Of a DNA stretch of 64,000 nucleotides, positions 16,272 through 25,052 are shown one piece after another. The notes below the pieces were generated by a model. That model was not told the origin of the DNA. It saw nothing but the letters and a program-made list of their open reading frames with translations, and did not search any database. The position numbers and the translations under genes were made by a program. The stretch is from the NCBI RefSeq assembly GCF_003994335.1, contig NZ_PNQZ01000070.1, forward strand, positions 1 through 64,000, read 5' to 3'. This DNA comes from Asaia sp. W19 (GTDB lineage Bacteria > Pseudomonadota > Alphaproteobacteria > Acetobacterales > Acetobacteraceae). The first letter of the stretch is position 1. Every line of letters starts with the position of its first letter.

Positions 16272-18374
16272 GTGGCAGAACCCGGAACATCCCCCCAAAG
16301 GGCACCACGACACCCCGTGCGCCACGCCTTTGCCATAGGCACAGGAGCACTCGCCGGACTCATCATTCTACTGATCGTGTTCTGGAACTGGGACTGGTTC
16401 GTTCCCCTTGTGGACCGCCGTGCCAGTGCCGCCCTGCATCGCCCGGTCAGCATCGCCCATCTGCATGTCCGGCTCGGATTCACAACAACCGTTTCGGTGG
16501 ATGATCTGCAGATTCGTCAGCCGGAAGGGTTCGAGGGCGAGAAAGAGCTTTTCGCCAGCGCGCGCAAGGCCACCGTCTCGGTCAATGTCTGGAACTACCT
16601 GACGAATAAAGGGCTCGAAATCCCCCTGATTGCCCTCGATACGCCCAGAGGCGATATCGTATCTCTGGCAAATGGCAGGAACAATTACAGCTTCACCGAT
16701 CCCGACGCGAAGCCCGCACCTGCCACTCAGAGCAAGGCCGCCCCTTTGCCCAAGATCGGCGACGTGATCATCACTGATGGTGATATCCGTGTGGCCCTGG
16801 CCAAGCTGAAGACGGACATGCACGTGCTTCTGCACACCACCCCGTCCAAAGGCGACCAGGATGGCAGCATTGTCATCGACCTGAAGGGGCGCTACGCCCA
16901 GGCGCCAATCAGCGGCCATATCGTTGGGGGATCCCTTCTGACCCTTACGAATTCGAGCCGTCCCTATCCAATCGATGCGCGTCTCGAAAACGGTCCAACC
17001 TATGTGACGCTTCGCGGTACAGTGGATGATCCGCTGCACTTCAAGGGCACAAAGCTCGTCCTGCATTTCGCCGGACCCGATATGGCTTTGCTCTACGGGT
17101 TGACCGGTATCCCGATCCCCCAGACGCCCTCGTACAGCGTTTCGGGTAACCTCGATTACACAGCCGCCCATATCCGCTTCACGAATTTCGCCGGCAAGAT
17201 GGGGTCATCCGACATCGGCGGTACCATATCGGTCGACCCGCAGACCAAGCCGATCACAGTTGATGCCAATCTCTTCTCGCATCATGTGGATCTCAAGGAT
17301 CTGGGCGGATTCATCGGTGCCAAGCCCGGGCATCAGGAGAGCAAGGCAGCCTCAGCGAGCGACCGTATCCTGCCCTCAACCCCGATCAATGTACCCAAGC
17401 TCAACTCGGTCAATGCCCATCTGGTCTATAAGGGTGATCGCATCGAGAACAAGGACATGCCGCTCGATAATATCCTTGCCGATATCGCGGTGCAGGATGG
17501 ATCGATCACCATCAACAAGCTCAATTTCGCCGTCGGCGACGGAACGCTCGGCCTCTCCGGTGCGCTTGACCCCACGGCAAACGGCCAGTTCAAGACCCAT
17601 TTCAAGGTCGATGTCTCCCGCCTGTCGATCCAGCGCCTGATGAAAGCGACCGAAACCTTCAAGGGACAGGGCACGCTTGGCGGCCACATTACCCTCGCTG
17701 CGACCGGCAATTCCATCGCTTCGCTTCTGGCGAATGGCGATGGCGGCGTAACGCTGGTGGTCGATCACGGCGGCGATGTATCAGCGCTGCTCCCCGACCT
17801 GATGGGCCTCAAGGTAGGCAGCGCCATTCTCTCCGCACTGGGCATTCCGCAGCGTTCCGACCTCAAATGCTTCATTGCCGACATGCCCCTGCGTCAGGGT
17901 ATCCTGAGCACGAATTCGCTCCTGCTCATGACAAACAACACCCGGACACTCGGTGGTGGCACCGTGAACATGCGCAACGAAACGCTGGATTATCACGTCA
18001 CCACGCGTTCGACCTCGTTCAACATTCTGTCCTTCCCGGGCCGGGTGAACATCACAGGCCCGCTCAAGAGCCCGAACATCATGCCCGGTGCCGAAATCAT
18101 CGGTCGTGCGGCGGCCACCGCAGGGCTCGCCATCGCCTTCCCGCCCGCAGCCCTGCTGCCCACCATCCAGTTTGGCGTTGGCAAGGGGAGCGCTTGTGAG
18201 GACGCCCTCGGCCAGGCTAATGCGGCGCCTGCTGCCGGGATCAAGCCCGGTGCCACGACGGGCAGCGGCGCCCCAACGGTAACGCCTTCTGCTCAGGGGC
18301 ATGCGGTTCCGGCGAGAAAGCTGAGCCGCAAAGAGGTCCACTCGGTCTGGCAGAACCGTCTGAAACAGAACTGA
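16272..18374 (+). CDS. AsmA family protein
   Basis: A 700-aa inner-membrane-anchored periplasmic protein with one N-terminal helix (IGTGALAGLIILLIVFWNW). A typical AsmA opening follows (RPVSIAHLHVRLGF, then VDDLQIRQPEGFEG) and, later, the conserved C-terminal AsmA block (VSALLPDLMGLKVG...RTLGGGTVNMRNETLDYHVTT). The family belongs to the VPS13-like bridge proteins implicated in phospholipid transport to the outer membrane. The start codon is GTG. Nothing ties it to a specific neighbour. Confidence 0.87.
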   Translation: MAEPGTSPQRAPRHPVRHAFAIGTGALAGLIILLIVFWNWDWFVPLVDRRASAALHRPVSIAHLHVRLGFTTTVSVDDLQIRQPEGFEGEKELFASARKATVSVNVWNYLTNKGLEIPLIALDTPRGDIVSLANGRNNYSFTDPDAKPAPATQSKAAPLPKIGDVIITDGDIRVALAKLKTDMHVLLHTTPSKGDQDGSIVIDLKGRYAQAPISGHIVGGSLLTLTNSSRPYPIDARLENGPTYVTLRGTVDDPLHFKGTKLVLHFAGPDMALLYGLTGIPIPQTPSYSVSGNLDYTAAHIRFTNFAGKMGSSDIGGTISVDPQTKPITVDANLFSHHVDLKDLGGFIGAKPGHQESKAASASDRILPSTPINVPKLNSVNAHLVYKGDRIENKDMPLDNILADIAVQDGSITINKLNFAVGDGTLGLSGALDPTANGQFKTHFKVDVSRLSIQRLMKATETFKGQGTLGGHITLAATGNSIASLLANGDGGVTLVVDHGGDVSALLPDLMGLKVGSAILSALGIPQRSDLKCFIADMPLRQGILSTNSLLLMTNNTRTLGGGTVNMRNETLDYHVTTRSTSFNILSFPGRVNITGPLKSPNIMPGAEIIGRAAATAGLAIAFPPAALLPTIQFGVGKGSACEDALGQANAAPAAGIKPGATTGSGAPTVTPSAQGHAVPARKLSRKEVHSVWQNRLKQN

Positions 18375-18423
18375 GGCGATCAAGACGATTGATCGGCGCG
18401 CGCCATCCTGCCAGTCTGGCTCT

Positions 18424-19665
18424 ATGGCGCGCCTCCCTTTTCTTCTGAGCTTTGTCCTGTGTCTGGCTGGTTGCGAGACCGCACCTTCCGCGCCCCGCGC
18501 CGAGACGGCTTCCGGCCTGCCGCCGGTCATCCTTATCTCGATCGACGGTTTCAGGCCTGACTACCTGCACGCGGGCCAAACCCCCACATTGGATGCTCTG
18601 GTAGACAGAGGCGTATCTGCCCCCATGCGCCCGTCTTTCCCCTCGGTAACGTTTCCCAATCACTATACACTCGTCACCGGTCTACGCCCTGACCATCATG
18701 GCGTGATCGGCAATACCATGACCGATCCGGATATTCCCGGCGAGACCTTCAGCGTGAGCCAGAAGACAGGGCTCGATGATCCCCGCTGGTGGGATAACGG
18801 AACCCCCGCCTGGGTCACCGCCCAGATGCATGGTCTGATGACAGCCTCCATGTTCTGGCCGGGCTCGGATGTCCCCATCCTCAATACACGCCCGGATATC
18901 TGGTACCATTTCGACGCAAGGCGCAGTCCTGCCCAACGGGTCGAAACCGTACTCTCATGGTTCGACAGCCCCGTGGAGAAACGCCCTGCTCTATCCTTGC
19001 TTTATTTCGACGGTGTCGATCATGCCGGGCACAAGACGGGTCCTTTCTCTCCCCAGACCAGAGCGGCCACGCAAGAGGTCGATACTGCCCTTGCCACCCT
19101 TCTGACTGGTCTGGCGAAGCGTCATATCGCTGCGAACATCCTCATCGTCTCCGATCACGGGATGGCAGCCCTCAGCCCGCAGCGTGTCATTCCCCTGACG
19201 AACCTCGCCCCCTCAGGAAGCATGTCGGTCGTGACCTCGGGCCCCTATGCCGGCATCAACCCCGTGCCGGGTCATGAACGGGATCTGGCACGCGCGCTTT
19301 CTGCGCCTCATGACCATGTCACCTGCTGGCCGCGCGCCCATATTCCAGAGCGGCTTCATTATGGCACCAACCCACGTGTACCGGCCTGGCTCTGTCTCGC
19401 CGAGACCGGTTGGACGCTCACCCGCGAACCCCATGAACACGTCAATGCCGGAGGCCATGGCTATGACAATGCCTCTCCGGACATGCTGGCCAGCTTCATA
19501 GCGTCCGGTCCTGCTTTCCAGTCGCATCGGGTACTGCCCACGATTGATAATGTGGATGTCTATCCTTTGACCATGATGCTGCTTGGCCTGCTTCCCGAGA
19601 ACTCCGATGGTTCTCTGGCCCCGCTTCAGGCCGGTCTGCGCGACAGCTATCGTGCCATTCAGTAG
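18424..19665 (+). CDS. Lipoprotein NPP-type nucleotide pyrophosphatase/phosphodiesterase
   Basis: An alkaline-phosphatase superfamily enzyme, 413 aa. The signal ends in a lipobox (VLCLAGC), so it is membrane-anchored and exported. Metal site 1 Asp is in ISIDGFRPDYL, and the catalytic Thr lies in FPSVTFPNHYTLVTG. Further zinc ligands are in YFDGVDHAGH and VSDHGMA, with a late His in NAGGHGYDN. NPP enzymes cleave nucleotide phosphodiesters or lysophospholipids. It starts 49 bp after the AsmA gene and precedes a purine permease, consistent with extracellular nucleotide salvage. Confidence 0.88.
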   Translation: MARLPFLLSFVLCLAGCETAPSAPRAETASGLPPVILISIDGFRPDYLHAGQTPTLDALVDRGVSAPMRPSFPSVTFPNHYTLVTGLRPDHHGVIGNTMTDPDIPGETFSVSQKTGLDDPRWWDNGTPAWVTAQMHGLMTASMFWPGSDVPILNTRPDIWYHFDARRSPAQRVETVLSWFDSPVEKRPALSLLYFDGVDHAGHKTGPFSPQTRAATQEVDTALATLLTGLAKRHIAANILIVSDHGMAALSPQRVIPLTNLAPSGSMSVVTSGPYAGINPVPGHERDLARALSAPHDHVTCWPRAHIPERLHYGTNPRVPAWLCLAETGWTLTREPHEHVNAGGHGYDNASPDMLASFIASGPAFQSHRVLPTIDNVDVYPLTMMLLGLLPENSDGSLAPLQAGLRDSYRAIQ

Positions 19666-19770
19666 GTTCATCCAGCCTGCCCCTTGCAGACAGGCCAAGG
19701 CTCTTGTCGCCAGGGCCACTCCCCCCCTAGAAGGGCGCGACGCCTGACCCCTGCCCGGAGCCGCCATCCC

Positions 19771-21132
19771 GTGACCCCCTCTCCCCTCACTACCTGGCTG
19801 GATCGCCGCTTCCGGATTGCTCAACGAGGCTCGACAATCCAGCGTGAAATCCTGGCGGGACTCACGACCTTCGGTGCCATGGCCTATATCATGGCCGTCA
19901 ATCCGGCGATCATGGCCAAGGCGGGCCTTCTTCCGCATGACATGATCATGACGACCATCGCAGCGGCCATCTGCGGCACCTTGCTGATGGCCCTTTTTGC
20001 CAACATGCCGATCGCTCTCGCGCCTGCCATGAGCAGCAACGCCATTTTCGCGCAGATCGTCGTACATCAGATGCATGTCGACGTACGCACGGCATTCACG
20101 ATCGTCCTGTTCGGGGGGATCGCCTTCACCGCCCTTTCTGTGACACGTCTGCGCCATCGCATCATCCAGGCCTTTCCCGAACCGATCGTTCTGGGCATTC
20201 AGGTCGCGATCGGGATCTTCATCGCCCGCCTGGGCATGGTCACGGGCGGGCTGGCCGTAGGTGCGCCCGATGGATTTCATTTCGGGGCGCTGACCGATCC
20301 CTCGGTTCTGCTCACCCTGTTCGGGTTGTTCCTCGCCAGCGTCCTCCTCGTGTTACGCGTTCCGGCTGGAATGCTGATCGCCATTCTTGCGGTGACTCTC
20401 GCCAGCCTGTTTGTCCACAAGAACGGTCACACCGTGGCAAGCCTGCCCGAGCATTTCATGGATTGGCCGCATTATCCGACCCATCTTCTTTTCCCGTTCA
20501 ATTTTGGTGATTTCTTCTCGCATCTCGATCTGCTTCTGCCGATCACCCTCTATTTCCTGATCAGCGATTTCTTCGACGCGACAGGCACAATGTACAGCGT
20601 GGCCAACCGTGCGAGACTGACCAAGCCGGATGGCACCCCCCTCCTCGGTCGAGCGGCCTTCGCGGCCGATGGCTCGGCCAGCATCATCGGTTCCGCGCTC
20701 GGGACCAGCACCGTCTCCGCCTATGTCGAGAGCCTGGTCGGGGTCGAGGCAGGTGGCCGCACGGGACTTACGGCGCTGACCGTCGCCCTGCTTTTCGCGG
20801 CGTCCTCCGTACTTTGGCCCCTGATCGTGATGATACCCGCCGAAGCTACGGCCCCTGTTCTCATCTTGGTAGGGCTCTCCATGCTCTCGGCGCTCGGACA
20901 GGCCGCCAACAGCTCTCAGGAGGCACTCCTGACGCCTGCTTTCATGCTTCTCATTGCCGTCCTGACCGGCAATTTCATGATCAGCCTCGCTCTTGGCCTG
21001 CTCTTCTATTCTCTGCTGCTGCTGGTCACCCGGCAGTTTGTCCGCCTCACGCCCATGGTCCTCGGACTGGACGCTGTCTTCATTTTCTATCTCGTGCTGA
21101 CGAGCCACACCGGGATCGGACAAGGCGGCTAG
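19771..21132 (+). CDS. NCS2-family purine permease (AzgA-like)
   Basis: A polytopic membrane transporter for hypoxanthine, guanine or adenine. The N-terminal block REILAGLTTFGAMAYIMAVNP and the later QVAIGIFIARLGMV and FFDATGTMYSVANRARL are typical of AzgA-type NCS2 proteins. About 12 hydrophobic segments can be traced. The GTG at 19771 is chosen as start (453 aa); the frame is open from 19684 but that part is not permease-like. It follows the NPP gene directly, suggesting a joint purine-scavenging unit. Confidence 0.85.
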   Translation: MTPSPLTTWLDRRFRIAQRGSTIQREILAGLTTFGAMAYIMAVNPAIMAKAGLLPHDMIMTTIAAAICGTLLMALFANMPIALAPAMSSNAIFAQIVVHQMHVDVRTAFTIVLFGGIAFTALSVTRLRHRIIQAFPEPIVLGIQVAIGIFIARLGMVTGGLAVGAPDGFHFGALTDPSVLLTLFGLFLASVLLVLRVPAGMLIAILAVTLASLFVHKNGHTVASLPEHFMDWPHYPTHLLFPFNFGDFFSHLDLLLPITLYFLISDFFDATGTMYSVANRARLTKPDGTPLLGRAAFAADGSASIIGSALGTSTVSAYVESLVGVEAGGRTGLTALTVALLFAASSVLWPLIVMIPAEATAPVLILVGLSMLSALGQAANSSQEALLTPAFMLLIAVLTGNFMISLALGLLFYSLLLLVTRQFVRLTPMVLGLDAVFIFYLVLTSHTGIGQGG

Positions 21133-21277
21133 GCGCAAGGCGCGGCCCTGGCATCACGGCCGTGCTCGTCATGTTGTGAAGGAGGGGGAACGTAACGCGG
21201 CCTCCCGAAGATCGTTGACACAGGCAAGCAGGGACGCCCCGCCAGGAGTCCCGCAGCAATGAAAAAGGCTTGCCCCT

Positions 21278-22474
21278 ATGTCATCCCCCGTAACCGCCTC
21301 TCCCCTGCTCAAGGCCCTCGCCCCTCTGCGCGAGGAATTCGTCGCGCTACGCCATGATCTCCATACCCATCCAGAACTGGGGTTCGCTGAAAAGCGGACG
21401 AGCGACATTGTCGCGACCAAGTTGCAGGACTGGGGCTATACGATTGAGCGTGGCTTCGCCGGTACCGGACTTGTGGCGACCCTGCGCCAGGGAGCCGGCG
21501 GGAAGGTCATTGGTCTACGCGCCGAAATGGATGCCTTGCCGATCCTCGAAAAATCCGGCGTGGCGTGGCAGAGCGCTCAGGAAGGCGTATCCCATATGTG
21601 TGGCCATGACGGGCACACCACGATGCTGCTCTGCGCCGCAAAATATCTTGCGGAAAAACGCCCATTCGACGGCACATTGCACCTGATCTTCCAGCCTGCC
21701 GAAGAACTGCTTTGCGGTGGCAGTCGCATGATCGATGACGGACTCTTTGCCAAATATCCGTGCGATATCCTGTTTGCCCAGCACAACATGCCGGGCTTTC
21801 CGAGCGGCAACTTCTACTTCCACAAAAGCGCCGCCATGGCGTCTTCGGACACCGTGAAGATCACGATCGCGGGCAAGGGTGGACACGGGGCCATGCCCCA
21901 GAAAGCGAAAGACCCGGTCCTCGCCTGCGCACAACTCGTCATGGCATTGCAGAGCATCGTTTCGCGCAATATCGACCCGTTCGCGCCCGCCGTCGTCACG
22001 ATCGGCGCCCTCAACGCGGGGAGTGCCGCCAATGTCATTCCCGAAAAAGGCATGCTTCTTCTGACCGTGCGGACCATGACTGCAGATGTGCGCCAGCGCG
22101 TCCTCGACCGCATCAGCGCCATTGCCACCCATACTGCCGAAACCTTCGAATGCGCGGCCACCATCGAGCATCTCAATGGCAGTCCGGTACTGAACAACAA
22201 TGCACGCGCGATCGATTTCGCGCGCGCCACGGCACAGGACATCGTCGGGGCGGATCATTGTCATGATTGCCCGCCATTCATGGGAAGCGAGGATTTCGCC
22301 TTCATGCTCGAGGCGCACCCCAATGGCTGCTACTGGTTTATCGGCAATGGCACCGAGGGCTGCAACGGCGTGCCACTTCATAATGGCGGCTTCGATTTCA
22401 ACGACGACAATATACTTCCCGGCGCCGCGCTCTTCGTCGGTCTGGTCGAACGATATCTTGCACCGCAGGGCTGA
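21278..22474 (+). CDS. M20-family amidohydrolase (hippurate hydrolase-like)
   Basis: A dinuclear-metal aminoacylase/amidohydrolase, 398 aa. Ligand motifs visible: RHDLHTHPELGFAEKRT near residue 25, GLRAEMDALPI around 76, and SHMCGHDGHTTML around 105. FQPAEE follows at about 138, and the late His at MGSEDFAFML closes the set. Substrates of this group include N-acyl amino acids, hippurate and indole conjugates; the actual one cannot be told. The protein is cytosolic, without a signal peptide. A hairpin follows its stop. Confidence 0.87.
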   Translation: MSSPVTASPLLKALAPLREEFVALRHDLHTHPELGFAEKRTSDIVATKLQDWGYTIERGFAGTGLVATLRQGAGGKVIGLRAEMDALPILEKSGVAWQSAQEGVSHMCGHDGHTTMLLCAAKYLAEKRPFDGTLHLIFQPAEELLCGGSRMIDDGLFAKYPCDILFAQHNMPGFPSGNFYFHKSAAMASSDTVKITIAGKGGHGAMPQKAKDPVLACAQLVMALQSIVSRNIDPFAPAVVTIGALNAGSAANVIPEKGMLLLTVRTMTADVRQRVLDRISAIATHTAETFECAATIEHLNGSPVLNNNARAIDFARATAQDIVGADHCHDCPPFMGSEDFAFMLEAHPNGCYWFIGNGTEGCNGVPLHNGGFDFNDDNILPGAALFVGLVERYLAPQG

Positions 22475-22494
22475 TCCCCCTGCAAGGAGCCCCC

Positions 22495-22517
22495 GGGCTG
22501 GCTCAGGACGCCAGCCC
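22495..22517 (+). terminator. Hairpin terminator after the M20 amidohydrolase
   Basis: GGGCTGGC (22495-22502) and GCCAGCCC (22510-22517) form a perfect 8-bp GC-rich stem with a 7-nt loop. Only TTC follows, so termination by the hairpin alone is not certain. It lies between convergent genes and may serve both. Confidence 0.5.
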
Positions 22518-22589
22518 TTCACTCTCGCGCTCAATTCTTGCGCGTTCCGCGGAATGGCGCTTGCGGCAGCACATATTCCGCCTGAGGGT

Positions 22590-23750
22590 TCAGAAGGCCT
22601 GACGATACAGTCCCACCATTTCCTCTTCGGTGATAGCTACCGGGTTGTTCACCAGAACACGGTGCTGGGTGATGGCATCAGCGGCGAGAATTGGGAGATA
22701 CTCCTCAGTCACACCGACATCACGGAGCCGTCGTGGCATCTGGGCCGCGTCCATCAGAGCCTCCAGTGCGCTGATAAAGGCCTCGGCACGCGTGGACACG
22801 TCTCCCTCCGAGGGAAGGCCGATGGCATCGCCAAGCTCGGCGTAGAGCGCTGCACATGCGCGCGCGTTGAAACGCAGGACAGGGGCAAGCATCAGCGCAT
22901 TGGACAGACCGTGAGGCACATGGAAATACCCGCCCAGAGGATAGGCCATGCCATGGACCAACCCAACGGGCGAGTTTGCAAAAGCCTGCCCTGCCAGCAT
23001 GGCACCCAGCAGCATGGCTTCGCGTGCGCCACGATGACGGGGCTCACGACAGGCTGTAACCAGATGGCGGAAGAGCAGAGCCAGAGCCGAACGTGCAAGA
23101 TGATCCGAAACAGGATTTTTACGTACGCGTCCTGTATAGGCCTCGATCGCATGGACCATGGCATCCACACCAGTCGCAGCCGTATGGGACGCAGGCAGAC
23201 CGAGTGTCAGCTCAGCATCCAGAAAGACCTGATCAGCGAAAAGCGGTGCAGAAACGACCCCTGATTTGTGAGTGCCCTCCCGCGTAATCACCGCGACATT
23301 CGTAACCTCCGAGCCTGTACCCGCCGTCGTCGGGACCAGAATCAAGGGCAGCCGCCCCCCCTTGACCTGATCGACCCCATACATCTCGGAAAGAGGCTGC
23401 TTCGCACCCATCAGGATTGCGGCGAGTTTCGCCACATCCAGGGATGACCCACCGCCCACACCGAGCACAGCCTCAATGTTTGCCGCCTGTCCGGCCACCA
23501 CACAATTCTGGAGGATCGCTTCAGAAGGGTCGGCGACAACCTGATCGTAAAGCGTCACCTCGAATCCTGCCTCCTGAAGCGACTCGATCAGCGGCGCGAC
23601 AAGCCCTGAGCGCGTCAGACCGGAATCGGTGACGAACAACACACGGCGTATAGCCCACTGAGTACGCAGGGTGGCGCCAATCCGACCGGCGCCCCCCCAC
23701 TCCATGGTGATCTTGGGCACCGTCTCGAATGTGAATGGCTTGATGGACAT
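22590..23750 (-). CDS. Iron-containing (type III) alcohol dehydrogenase
   Basis: NAD(P)-dependent group III alcohol dehydrogenase, 386 aa from the start at 23750. The nucleotide-binding GGGSSLDVAK and the metal-binding blocks HTAATGVDAMVHAIEAY and LVHGMAYPLGGYFHVPHGLSNAL are complete. The substrate may be a primary alcohol, diol or lactaldehyde-like compound; the sequence does not decide. A good ribosome binding site (GAGGGAG) precedes this start. Upstream is the long AT-rich spacer that may carry its promoter. Confidence 0.9.
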   Translation of the reverse strand: MSIKPFTFETVPKITMEWGGAGRIGATLRTQWAIRRVLFVTDSGLTRSGLVAPLIESLQEAGFEVTLYDQVVADPSEAILQNCVVAGQAANIEAVLGVGGGSSLDVAKLAAILMGAKQPLSEMYGVDQVKGGRLPLILVPTTAGTGSEVTNVAVITREGTHKSGVVSAPLFADQVFLDAELTLGLPASHTAATGVDAMVHAIEAYTGRVRKNPVSDHLARSALALLFRHLVTACREPRHRGAREAMLLGAMLAGQAFANSPVGLVHGMAYPLGGYFHVPHGLSNALMLAPVLRFNARACAALYAELGDAIGLPSEGDVSTRAEAFISALEALMDAAQMPRRLRDVGVTEEYLPILAADAITQHRVLVNNPVAITEEEMVGLYRQAF

Positions 23751-24189
23751 GATCGATACTCCCTCGCCCTCTGGCTTGGCAGCGCAAAGCACGCCTCCGA
23801 CACAACCCGGCGAAACGCCTCGACCTTGAGCGCCGGGAGTGGGAAAACCCCGCTTCGATACGAACACTGCCTCGGATGACCCGCCTTTGCATGGGACGCC
23901 GTGACGGATCAGGAAAAATCACGGTATCGATCGTGCCACGCCCACACGCACCACGCACGTGAAACCAGTCAGCTTCAGACAATCGTGACTTCCTGCACCG
24001 CCTCAGCCATGCCGTACGCCCCCAGGAGAACCCGCGACCCATGCGCGTCCCCGCTCAGGTCGTATCACCGGCTCTGCAACGGCAAGACATGAGGCACCGC
24101 GCTGGTAGGGCGCATCTGCTGCAGCCTCCATTCCTCCTATATTTTTCCCTATTATTACGCTTAGAACCTAAAATATTTTTACAAACGCA

Positions 24190-24211
24190 GTGTTCGCCTA
24201 TTTTTGAACAC
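24190..24211. repeat. Short inverted repeat in AT-rich spacer
   Basis: GTGTTC (24190-24195) and GAACAC (24206-24211) are perfect 6-bp arms around a 10-nt T-rich loop. It lies 18 bp from the larger palindrome. This size fits an operator half-site pair or a small hairpin. Confidence 0.5.
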
Positions 24212-24229
24212 AATATTTTCGTCCATAAT

Positions 24230-24277
24230 GTGGGCGATACCGGGAGCGTGATGCAAAACTTCCCCGGTATCGCCCAC
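24230..24277. repeat. Perfect 15-bp inverted repeat
   Basis: GTGGGCGATACCGGG (24230-24244) is exactly mirrored by CCCGGTATCGCCCAC (24263-24277) across an 18-nt spacer. On the plus strand a TTTATAGTCGTTTTTG tail follows, so a plus-strand terminator is possible; on the minus strand no T tract follows. The first 12 bases also occur once inside lepA, in the codons for Val-Gly-Asp-Thr near 13540, probably by chance. Confidence 0.75.
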
Positions 24278-24418
24278 GATTTATAGTCGTTTTTGAAAAA
24301 TTAATGAACGACCGGGGTCAAAAATCCCTATCAATGCGATGACGCGCCGCGAAGCAATGCCTGCGAGCCTGCGGCCATTCCAATACGTTGCGCTGGTGTG
24401 TTGAGCGCCGCGCCAGAG

Positions 24419-25051
24419 CTATGCTGGTTGGCGGGCCAGGAACGCCGCCATGGCCTTATGCGCTGCTCCCGCATCGCGTCCCAGCGCCATCAGCGCTGGA
24501 ATTTGACCGGGCTTACGCAGCAGGCTGGCGGCCAGCTTGAGCGGCGAGATACCGCCGCCTTCCAGCACATCGCAAGCCGCAGGAGGCAGATCGCGGCGCG
24601 AATCATCGCACACAACCCGGAGCACCGCGAAAGGCAGCCCAGCTCGGGCAACGACCCCGCTCTCCATATCGACAGCCAGACAACCCGTGCGGGCATGAAG
24701 GCGCTCTTTCTCCGCGGCCGTGGCGATCAGTCCGTCGCTATGCAAAAGCCCACCATGAAGCACGCCGGTGTGCCCTACGCCAAAACGACGCGACAGCGCC
24801 CCATCGGTCTTCGCCGGCATTCCGTCCACAAGCACCCATTGCGGAATGATCAGGGCTCCTGGCCTCAGGTCAGGAGCAAGGCCCGCCGCACAACCAAATG
24901 ACAGCAGCGCAGTCGCTCCTGCCGTGAGAAGCCGCTCGACACCCTGACGTGCCCCCTCTGCAGTCGCGCCACTGATCGCGATGGGTGAGCCGGGACTATA
25001 CGGCCTGATCAGCCGCGCCTCAGCCTTAAGCCCAACCAGAATACCCAGCAT
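24419..25051 (-). CDS. hpnG: Adenosylhopane nucleosidase HpnG
   Basis: A purine nucleoside phosphorylase-like enzyme that removes adenine from adenosylhopane, giving ribosylhopane/formylhopane precursors of bacteriohopanetetrol. The protein is 210 aa: LGILVGLKAEARLI at the N terminus, SFGCAAGLAPDLRPG around 52, CLAVDMESGVVARAG around 125, and VVCDDSRRDLPP around 146. The start lies 1 bp beyond the shc stop, so it is the last gene of the hpnD-E-F-G operon. The partner radical-SAM enzyme HpnH is not in this window. Confidence 0.9.
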   Translation of the reverse strand: MLGILVGLKAEARLIRPYSPGSPIAISGATAEGARQGVERLLTAGATALLSFGCAAGLAPDLRPGALIIPQWVLVDGMPAKTDGALSRRFGVGHTGVLHGGLLHSDGLIATAAEKERLHARTGCLAVDMESGVVARAGLPFAVLRVVCDDSRRDLPPAACDVLEGGGISPLKLAASLLRKPGQIPALMALGRDAGAAHKAMAAFLARQPA

Positions 25052-25052
25052 G

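Larger units (their letters stand above)
23751..24418. other. Long non-coding spacer with an AT-rich core
   Basis: Between hpnG and the Fe-ADH gene (both minus strand) there is no convincing gene in 668 bp. The part at about 24130-24310 is distinctly AT-rich against GC-rich surroundings and holds two inverted repeats. It could contain the hpnDEFG terminator, the ADH promoter, a small RNA or a relic of transferred DNA. Nothing decides between these. Confidence 0.6.

Noticed and set aside
22200-23264. 354-codon plus-strand frame
   Set aside because: Overlaps the end of the M20 gene in another frame and is antisense to the Fe-ADH; Cys/Ser/Arg-rich shadow composition.
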